Shown: positions 17,993 through 64,000 of the stretch, in pieces | How the letters are laid out: each line of letters starts with the position of its first letter | Position numbering within the stretch: the stretch's first letter is position 1 | Assembly: GCA_037179515.1 (NCBI GenBank) | Contig: JAXCGZ010004134.1 | Location: 1-64,000 of the forward strand | Direction of reading: 5' to 3' | Length of the DNA: 64,000 bases | Source: Halocaridina rubra | Taxonomy: Eukaryota > Arthropoda > Malacostraca > Decapoda > Atyidae | The notes under the pieces: model-generated | What the model was told of the DNA's origin: nothing | What the model saw: the letters and a program-made list of their open reading frames with translations, nothing else | Databases searched by the model: none | Position numbers and translations under genes: made by a program

Positions 17993-18238
17993 GATGACTT
18001 CTCTTATACGTGCTGAAAAGAAAATAGAAAACTAATAAACGAACGAGGAACCCTCGAAGACGACGACCGAGAACTTATGGATAGTTTATGTCACAAGCAA
18101 GAATGCGAAGAAGTTTTCAAATATGTTCAATGGCATTCCGAGCCTGAACTCCCCCCAAAAGGTGTGGTTTGTCATATTCAAGCTGAAAATATTCTAAATT
18201 TTGAAAGATCTCGTCTTGAGCCTAGTGAAGAATTCTAG
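17993..18238 (+). pseudogene. Possible exon or small gene with a frame break
   Basis: I do not recognise this protein. A good acceptor (TTCATTTCAG) precedes an ATG at 17993 reading MTSLIRAEKKIE, then a stop. From about 18030 the adjacent frame is open and looks like real protein: LINERGTLEDDDRELMDSL, then CHKQECEEVFKYVQWHSEPE and ILNFERSRLEPSEEF, ending in TAG at 18236-18238. The two frames join if one A is missing from the run near 18029. An AATAAA lies at about 18336. It could be the final exon of an unknown host gene carrying a one-base error, a decayed gene, or chance. Its charged, non-repetitive composition argues against chance. Confidence 0.35.
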
Positions 18239-18399
18239 AAAAAAGTATTGGTACCGTTAATGGCTGTTCCATTTGACTCTTAAGTATACAGTATAAATAT
18301 GAAAAGATTTGTTTGACAGTCTACACCAAAGAGCAATAAAAAGAAACGCTTTCCGTATTATTCAATTAATAGTGTCATCTTTTAAGAATAATATACAAA

Positions 18400-18459
18400 A
18401 TGTCGACAGATTCATCATCATCTACTCCAGAGGATGAAGTCACCGTAATTGAAGCTGTA
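18400..18459 (+). CDS. Possible first coding exon of unknown gene
   Basis: An ATG opens MSTDSSSSTPEDEVTVIEA and is followed at once by a consensus donor (GTAAGTTC at 18460). The composition (Ser/Thr/acidic) suits a disordered N-terminus. No matching downstream exon was found before the transposon-filled region, so it may be chance or a relic. Confidence 0.2.
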
Positions 18460-19036
<577 letters not shown>

Positions 19037-19042
19037 CTGTGG

Positions 19043-19460
19043 TGTCAATTAGCTTAGTCATTGTTAGATATTAATTATTGACTGTGGTTTGGAGTCTTTA
19101 ACACCTTTGTTTCGATTTTGTGTATTAAAGAGTGTCGGGCAGTATAATCTGTCACATGTTTATACAATAGAGTGGTAAGGTTGAGTCACGAAGTGATGGG
19201 AGTGAGAATATTATGCTGAGGGGGTGGGGCATGAAGATTTTTGGATTTATGGAAGAATGCCAATATGAGAATTATTGGGAATTCGTGTTAAATTCTGTCT
19301 GTTGTTTTCCTGGTTTGAGTTGGCTTCTTCGACTACTCAGGTTGGTTTTTTCTTGGTCATAGTGGAGTCTAGGATATAGTACTTTGTATCTTTTAATTTT
19401 GAACCAGTTGCCAGGGTGTGTAGTGAAATTTCTGTCCAATCATTTTCTTTTTCTTTTTAC
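19043..19460 (+). repeat. 5' LTR of the gypsy-type element
   Basis: Starts TGTCAATTAGC and matches 23855-24270 along its whole length at roughly three quarters identity by eye, with shared blocks such as GAGTCACGAAGTGATGGG. TGGCGAAGGAT directly after it (19461) is a likely primer binding site. Confidence 0.85.
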
Positions 19461-21090
19461 TGGCGAAGGATAAACTTAATGTTGAGATGCTGACATCAAG
19501 TGTGTGTACAAAAGGCGAAATTAGTTGCAAAATTGAGGGATATTAAAGATTTGGCTAACTTTATACCATTGTTTCTGGACGAGTATGTATTAACACTGCG
19601 ACTGGAGATGAGTGACAGGGATCAAGCAGATATTGATAAGATCAAGAGTAGACTAAAAGAAACTTCTGCACTGTGTATGTTTGACGCTTTTGGAAGGATT
19701 AGAAGGCTGTGGTGGTTAGGGAAGCTAATGTATCTGCTAATGAAATAAGGAGGTTGGCTGTTTTAGCTGGGTGGACTGTTGAAAGCTTGAGAGCTGCAAA
19801 GTTAGGGTTTGTGACTGGATTCCCGGACCAAATATCAATGGACTTACAACAGATAATGGATATTGAGTCAGTGGGTATGGATGATTTATTAGGTAGAGCT
19901 AGAGTCTAGACAATATGAGGAGATAAAGAGGTAGTGACAGTAACTGGTGAAGGATTGGCTGCAGTAGAATATCGGCAGATCTTGTAACACCAATGTGATA
20001 TCTTGAGCGGCAGAAAGGAAAAGACACGTGGATTTAGGGGCTGATGCTTCATGTGTGGCGATCAAAACAAAGCAAGGAAGTGAAAGGAGCCAAAACTAGA
20101 CATCATCTGTTACCAATGTGGAAAAACTGGAACATATAGTTAACTTCTATGATCAGGGAAATGACCAAAGGGGGGCTATTATGCTGGAGGTTACCCCTTT
20201 GGTTCAGTAAAGGTGCTTCCAAGTATTTTGCCGGTGGTGGAGGTTTGGTAGGTGGAAGAGAGGCAAGTGCATTAGTGGATTCCGACTGTTTGACCACTGT
20301 TATAGGTACCCAGTTATCTGGAAAGTGATATGAGGGAAAGAAGAGGAGTTTGGTGATTGTCGATGGAAGACTAATTAGCTGTGAGGATACCCAAGAATTG
20401 GCGTTGATAGTACAGGGCATTTGATACCAGTTAGGACCCTCGTTCTTAATACAGTTATTAATGGCATTGAGGTAGTTCTGGAGATGGATGTGATCAGTCA
20501 CTTTAGTGAAGTGACATTTATGAATGGAAGAATTAAGTTTGGAAAGGTTGAAGTCTGCTTAAGCATTGTGAAAGGGAGGAGGTTCAATGCACGGTGACAG
20601 TGTGAAAAGATAGGGAAATTGGCAAGGCAACTGAAGCTGTTGAAATAAAGTTTGCCTAGATGGAAGAGGATTCCCTTGGTAAGTGGGACTACGGGGTGAA
20701 GCGCCTCACATTCACTTTGTCCGGTCAGAGAGAAAGTTAAATCACATAAGGATGATGATAAAGAAAGGTATTAAGAAAGGAGCTGCATCATTAAAAATTG
20801 AGGACAAAGATTTTTCTGCGGTATTTGATGATAAGAAGTGGGTAGCAGGGTGGTTTTTGAAAGGGGAGTTGCCAGTGTTGAGAAAATGTATTGGTTGCTA
20901 TGAGTATACTGTTTGAAAAAAGTGAAGAAGATTTTGACAAAGAATTGAAGTGATGGATTGATGGGGGTATCTTAAAGCCTTGGAGATAGGAGGTGAAAGT
21001 CGGAGTGTTACAATTAATGACAGTAGTTCAATCGACGAAAGATAAACTTTGAATTGTGTTGGATTTTCGAGAGCTTAATGCATACGTGAG

Positions 21091-21851
21091 ATAATTACTT
21101 AATTGTAATTACCTAATTGTGCTTACGGGAAAGAGCCAAAAGCTCGTATCTTCCCGTCTCCTCATCGGTTTCATTTTGTACTTAGTGATACTTATCATGC
21201 TTGTCCTTAAAACTATGGATTGAGTTAGCATTAATGCTACCTCCTCGCTTAGTCAGTTCCAATTATCAACTATTCTTATACTAAAAAAGTACTTCCTTAT
21301 ATCCTGCAAAGAAGTTTTCCTACGAGGCTTCAAACTATGACCTCTAGTTCTAGTGCCAGCCATATAAAAATATCTATCCCTAACCACTCTATCATAACCA
21401 TGAAGGAACTTAAGACTGTCACAATATCCCCCCTCAATCTTCTAGCTTCGAGTGATGGTAAGTCTAATTCCCTCAGCCTCATCATAACTAAGATTGCGTA
21501 TTTCCGGCACCAGTTTCGTGGCATGTCTTTGAACTTTTTCAAGCTTAACTACGTGCTTTTTCAAGTGCGGATTCCAAAAGGGGGTTGCAAATTCAAGTTT
21601 TGGCCTCACATAGCTTACATAAATATTTTTGAACATTTCCTTGTCCATGTGCTTGAAGGCTACCCTTACATTTGCTAAGAAAGCATATGCTGCCATTACT
21701 ATGCCATTTATAGGCATTTCTGAGACAAATCTGCCAGCATGTTTACTCCTAGATCTCTCTCATTTTCTATCTTTTGAAGTTGTACTCTTGCCACTGAGTA
21801 GTCAAGCTTGGGACTTTTTGCACTTGTACCCATTCTCATTATCATACTGGT
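21091..21851 (-). mobile_element. CR1-like LINE fragment inside gypsy pol
   Basis: The 3' end of the CR1 family in reverse orientation. The tail repeats (AATTGTAATTACCTAATTG on plus) are at 21091-21120, then the trailer, then the C-terminus of ORF2 up to 21851, with several disruptions. It sits between two parts of the gypsy RT, so it is younger than that element. Confidence 0.85.
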
Positions 21852-23842
21852 GATGATTTTATTGATGTATGTGGTGAAATGCTAAGGTATGGTGGCAGAT
21901 GAGTGTTGCTTCAACTACTGTGCATTTAAAGTCAACCTATCTTCAAATTCATGTAGCAGGGGAGTTACAGAAGTACCAGCTTGTGGAATACGGAGGGAGA
22001 ACCTATTGTTTAACAAGGCTAGGATTTGGATGGTGTTGTTCTGCACCCTGCATTATGGCAATGATCCTCAAAACAGTCTTGAGGAAAGAGAAAGTGATAA
22101 TAGATGAGGCTACAAATTCATATTTTGATGATATAGTTGAGGATGAAATTGAGGTAACATCGTCTGAGTAGTAGAGCATTTGACCACGTTTAGGCTGGTT
22201 ATTAAGCAAGCAGAGCCGATGGATTGAGGGAGATTATTGGGCCTGAAATTGGAGAGAGATGGAAAGAGTGAACTTATTTTTAGAAGAGGGGAGAAGATTC
22301 CAGAAGTAAAGAGAAAATGCATGGGAGAGAGCTTTTCTGCATGTATGGAAAGTTAGTGGACCACAATCCTATTGCAGGATGGCTCTGGATGGCTTTGGAG
22401 GGGAAACAGTGATGATGATCGAGATGTTGTGAAAAGAGTAAAAAATGAAGATCCGGTAAGAGGGAGGTGGTATGCTTCAAAATCAGAGAAGGGGTTATAT
22501 GGTGTGATAAAAGTCGCATAGCAACAGGTGTGATGTTAGAAATAGGTGGTGTTAGTCGAGGATGGAGCATGGCTGTGGAAGAGAGATGACTATAATAACA
22601 TTAATGTGTCAGAGCTAGATGCTGTGTTGGAAGGAGTTAATTTAGCTTTAAAGTGGGACTTGCAAGAGGTTCAGATTAGAAATGATTCAGCTACAGTTTT
22701 GGGATGAGTCAACTCTGATTTGACTGCTGAGAACAGAATCCATACAAAAGGAACTGTGGAGATCATTGTAAAGTGCTGCCTTGGGATATTGAGTAAACTG
22801 GTCTATGAGTTTGGGTTGAGTGAGACTTTAGCGTTTGCACCATCAGGATAGAACAAGTCCTATGTCTGAGTAAGAGTGAAGAAGACTTGGCTTAGGATAC
22901 TCTAGAAGAGAAATGAAGAGAAGTCTGAAATATGTTGTAAGGGATCTCCAGGTGTGAGGGAGTTGCATCAAATGCACCACATGGGGGCTGATAGGACATG
23001 GTTTGTGGCTAGAAAAGTCGACCCTACAGTGACAAGGGATGAAGTTTGGTAAGTGATATAAAGTTGCATCTACTGTAAAGTAATAGACCCTGAACCAAGA
23101 TCACATAAGATGGGGAAATTAGAGTGGAGAATTATTGGAAAAGACTGCCGATTGATGTGACTCATTATCAGAAAGAGATATATCTATCTATGGTAAATTA
23201 TGGTCCTGATCGATTTGCATTCTGGAAAGAGTTGAGGACAGAGATTGCAGAAGAGATTGCGACTGTGTTGAACGAGGTCTTTTTAGAGAGGGGTCCAGTT
23301 GATGAGGTATTGATGGATAAATATAATAAATCCCTTCTTCAGAAAAGCTTATTGACCTAGTAGGTATTGTGGAGAGACACCATCGGACTATTAAGGCATT
23401 GGCAGAAGAGGCTCTTGTAACACCTGCAGAAGCAGTATTCTGGTATAATATGTTGCCTAGGTCGGGACAAGATGAGAGCCGTATTTCAGTATGAGGGGCA
23501 AAATCCTAGTGTATTGCCTATAGTTGTTGTAAAGGAAGAGGAAGGGGTTATGTTTATACAAATGGGAGCTAAGGTTTGGGTGAAGCCTATTGATGGGAAG
23601 TGCACATCTCACTGGAGAAGAGGGAGTGTGACAGATATGCATTTCTAGATTAACATTTCTGTCGCCAGAATCCCACGATACATCTTGGATCTGCAATGTG
23701 AGGTGGATAGTGAAGAAAATGAGGTAGAAGAAGATCGTGAGGTAGCATTACAATGATTGCAGCAAATGGGACAGGTGCCAGGGTGGATGAGAGATGATGT
23801 GGTGGGAGATTTTAGCAATAGAGATTAGACTGATCTAGAGAT

Positions 23843-23854
23843 CAGAAGGGGGAG
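23843..23854 (+). other. Polypurine tract
   Basis: AGAAGGGGGAG-type purine run directly before the 3' LTR, as expected for plus-strand priming in LTR retrotransposons. Confidence 0.65.
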
Positions 23855-24270
23855 TGTAAATTAGCTTCATTATTGTTAGATGTTACTTATTGTCTGTGTT
23901 TTTGGATTCTTTAACGCTTTTGTTTTGGTTTTGTACATCAACGAGTGTCAGGCACTATAATCTATTGCCATGTTTATGTGATAGAGAGGTAAGGAAGAGT
24001 CACGAAGTGATGGGCATGGGGATATTATGCTAAGGGGGTAGGGCATGATGAATTTTGGGTGCGGGGAAGGTCAGTGTGTGAATTATTGGGAAACAGTGTT
24101 GACTTCTGCCTGATATTCTCCTGGTTTGAGATAGTTTCTTCTGTTACTCAGGTTGGTTTTTCTTGTTCATAGTGGACTTTAGGATATAGTGGTTTGGTAT
24201 CTTTTATTTCTGGACCAGTTACCAGGGTTAGTAATGAAGTTTCTGTCCGCTAATTTTTTTTTAATTTTAC
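23855..24270 (+). repeat. 3' LTR of the gypsy-type element
   Basis: Starts TGTAAATTAGC and ends near AATTTTAC. It pairs with 19043-19460. The divergence between the two LTRs indicates an old insertion. Confidence 0.85.
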
Positions 24271-24980
24271 ACACATACGCACGGTGGGCATTAGAATACA
24301 CACAATTAGTATCTCTTGAGTTTTTCCTTGTGTTTTTGAGTGACCAAGACTTAAGTATAAAACGTAAGCATAATTTCCCTAAATAAGAGATTCTGCAGAG
24401 TATTGTGAGTAAAAAAAAATATATTTGTAGTTAACGAGACTGTCCAAAATATTAAAGGAAAACCTGAGAACACTTTTGAGAGGGGAAAGAGAAGAAGCTG
24501 TCCTGTCCTGCCTTGAAGGAAGTTTAGAAGAGTTGCCAGAGGCGAAGCCATCACATTACATTACCTAATTTTTTGTGTAAATTGGGTAGAGCTCTTACAG
24601 CCGTTTACCTTATCCTGTGGTTCCATATATTGTTAAAATCAATATCCTTCCCATTTGAGTTAAATATAAAGTCTGAAGCTTTGATAACATACCTTGGTTT
24701 ATCAGTTAAGAAGAATATATAGCAGAAACAGGTGGGTATCTCCTCAGATACAAATTCGAATTTTCCTTCAAGTGGACTTTTGTTCCGCATTTGTTTCCCT
24801 AAAATGATCAAAGTCAAATTTTAAGTCAGGATGTGTGTTACCAAAAATAGATGAATTGAATAACTAAATAGTACTCATATGAAGACATAGAAATTCTGTG
24901 TGATACTTTAATAGAAGTTTTTCTCTCTTTTTTCCTCTCTTATTTTTCTTCTTCTTTCTACATTCTGTGAAAGGGAAAAC
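24271..24980. other. Unassigned DNA
   Basis: No gene or element recognised between the gypsy 3' LTR and the next CR1 copy. Confidence 0.4.
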
Positions 24981-29110
<4,130 letters not shown>

Positions 29111-29184
29111 AGAAAGATTCAGTATCTCTGCGAAGTTTCCAGAGTTACTGGAGGATGGACCCCAAGCATCCTTATCTCTGGCCT

Positions 29185-30366
29185 CTACTCCAGTTTCGTG
29201 GCATGTCTTTGAACTTTTTCCAGCTTTCTTTTGTGCCTTTTCAAGTGTGAATTCCGAAAGGGGCTGCATATTCAAGCTTTGGCCTCACATAAGTTACATA
29301 AATATATCTGAATATTAACTCGTCCATGTGTCTGACGGTTACTCTTACAGTTGCTAAGAGAGCATATGCTGCCCTTACTATGCCATTTATATGCATTTCT
29401 GGAGGCAAATCTGCCAGTATGTTTACTCCTAGATGTCTCTCATTCTCCGTCTCATGAAATTGTGCACCTGCTATTGAGTATCCAAGTTTGGGACTTCTCG
29501 CACTTGTACCCATTCTCATTAGCTTCCAATCTGATGTAATGAATTTCATTAGTCACTTTGCTGACCACTCATGCAGACTATATAGGTCTCCTTGAAGATC
29601 TCTACCATTATTCTCGTCTCTTACTTTCTTCACAGTCTTTGCATCATTTGAAAACATATTCAAGAATGAATGTACCGACTTGGTAAGTCATTTACGTATA
29701 CAAGGAATAAAAGTGACCCTAAAGCTGAACCCTGTGGAACTCCACTACTAACACTTTTCCACTCAAACACTGAGTGTCTTACTCTAACCCTCTGTTGTCT
29801 TTCTTCTAAGTAAGTTTTTAGCCATTCCAAGACATTTCCATCTATTCTCGCCATTTCTTGCATCCTTTTAATAAGCCTCCCTGGTGGGACTGTATCAAAT
29901 GCCCTCTGAAAAATCTAGGAATATGCAATGCACCAGCCCTCTCATTCCAGTAAGATCGGGCTTACTTCATCATAAAATTCTAATAAGTTTGTTACTGTTA
30001 ATCTTCCTTGTTTGAAGCCATGTTTTCTTACTGACAAACAGTTGAAGGATTCCAAGTTTTCCTAGTAGTTTCTCTTTAACTTTGCAAACTATGCTGGTCA
30101 TGGAGACAGCCCTCATGCTTAGAACTATATCCCTTCTTCCATTGGTTTAGCGCATTTCCTAATTACGTAAGGGGATATATCATCAGGATATGTAGCTTCA
30201 TGGGCATCTAGCTTCATCAGCGCTTTGCATACCTCTGTGGGTGAAAGGATGATGTTCTCTAATATCATCCCATGAACTTCTAACTTTGCAATTTGAAGGG
30301 ATGGAGTATATTCTGCGGTGAATACTGACTGAAACTCTATATTCAATTCTTCGCAGATCTCTTCAT
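29185..30366 (-). mobile_element. CR1-like LINE fragment, reversed, missing both ends
   Basis: On the minus strand it reads EEICEELNIEFQSVFTAEYT (near 30360), then the RT core with SGVPQGSALGSLLF (near 29730) and [19 protein letters not shown] (near 29280). The trailer and tail are missing, and frameshifts break the frame. Confidence 0.82.
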
Positions 30367-30367
30367 A

Positions 30368-30436
30368 TATACATACATACATATACCTTGGCTGTTTCCC
30401 CCTTTAATTGGTGGGTAGCCGACATCAAGAAAGGAA

Positions 30437-30440
<4 letters not shown>
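30368..30440 (+). repeat. Dispersed short hairpin repeat, copy B
   Basis: Nearly identical to 5787-5850: TACATACATATACCTTGG, then the C-rich and G-rich arms and GACATCAAGAAAGG. As at the first copy, a (TA)n tract lies directly or closely downstream. Confidence 0.72.

Positions 30441-30488
<48 letters not shown>
30441..30488. repeat. (TA)n microsatellite
   Basis: A pure TA run between hairpin repeat copy B and a reversed SINE. Confidence 0.95.
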
Positions 30489-30823
<335 letters not shown>

Positions 30824-30966
30824 ATGTGATTCTTTTTTCAATATGGCGCTTAAAGATTTCTTTAAAATATTCTATTTGCGTTTCTACTAACTAGTGATAA
30901 AACCTGTAGTGACAGATGTAGGCTGGCAAGTAGTGTAAATGATATACCCCGTCGTCTTGTGTCAAA

Positions 30967-64000
<33,034 letters not shown>

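Larger units (their letters stand above)
19043..24270 (+). mobile_element. Decayed Ty3/gypsy-type LTR retrotransposon
   Basis: Two diverged LTRs flank gag-pol remnants. Gag-like sequence lies at about 19495-19910 (AKLVAKLRDIKDLANFIPLF). Two degenerate zinc knuckles follow at about 20050 and 20106, then an aspartic-protease-like stretch (ALVDSDCLTTVIG, near 20260). Next come the early RT (VLDFRELNAYV, ending near 21090), the later RT (YQLVEYGGRTYCLTRLGFGW, then YFDDI near 22120), RNase H (INVSELDAVLEGVNLALKW, near 22600) and integrase pieces (INEVFLERG-like at about 23265 and GIVERHHRTIKALAEEAL near 23370). Stops and frameshifts are frequent throughout. A CR1 fragment at 21091-21851 splits the RT. 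No target duplication was found. Confidence 0.82.

Overview
This window is animal nuclear DNA. It is AT-rich, its host genes are split by GT-AG introns, and it is dense with transposons and simple repeats. The gene content, the long (TA)n and (TTA)n tracts and the mix of transposon families suggest an arthropod, most likely a decapod crustacean. That placement is inference.

Two host genes are well supported and both act at the Golgi. On the minus strand (4962 to 2136) is a complete three-exon GOSR1/GS28 gene, a Qb-SNARE of 240 residues. On the plus strand, from 30967 to beyond the right edge, are the first eleven coding exons (about 784 codons) of a GOLGA4/golgin-245-type tethering golgin. 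It has the family's conserved start and conserved early coiled coil; the GRIP-domain end lies outside the window. The two genes are divergent, about 26 kb apart. A third, weaker coding signal lies between them at 17993-18238, with a possible first exon at 18400-18459.

The 26 kb between the genes is mostly transposons. From left to right it holds a head-to-tail chain of four 5'-truncated CR1-like LINEs (6371-13930), a Penelope-like element with inverted copies of its 3' end (13931-15703), a decayed Ty3/gypsy-type LTR retrotransposon (19043-24270) broken by a CR1 insertion, a long but decayed CR1 copy that keeps ORF1 (about 24981-28977), and a reversed CR1 fragment (29185-30366).

The golgin introns also carry many insertions. 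Intron 1 holds an RTE fragment with a perfect 11-bp target duplication, a hAT-like MITE, a full-length decayed RTE on the minus strand and several tRNA-derived SINEs. Intron 4 holds an APE-type LINE split by a 4.3-kb Tigger/pogo DNA transposon, which has an almost intact transposase and satellite-like tandem repeats on both sides of it. Intron 7 holds another LINE with an open 528-codon reverse transcriptase ORF. Intron 8 (7.2 kb) and intron 10 show no recognisable gene.

No prokaryote-type features (operons, CRISPR, riboswitches) are present. The most interesting structural signals are the self-targeted CR1 chain, the Tigger element with two satellite blocks, a dispersed short repeat built around a hairpin, and the Penelope fold-back.
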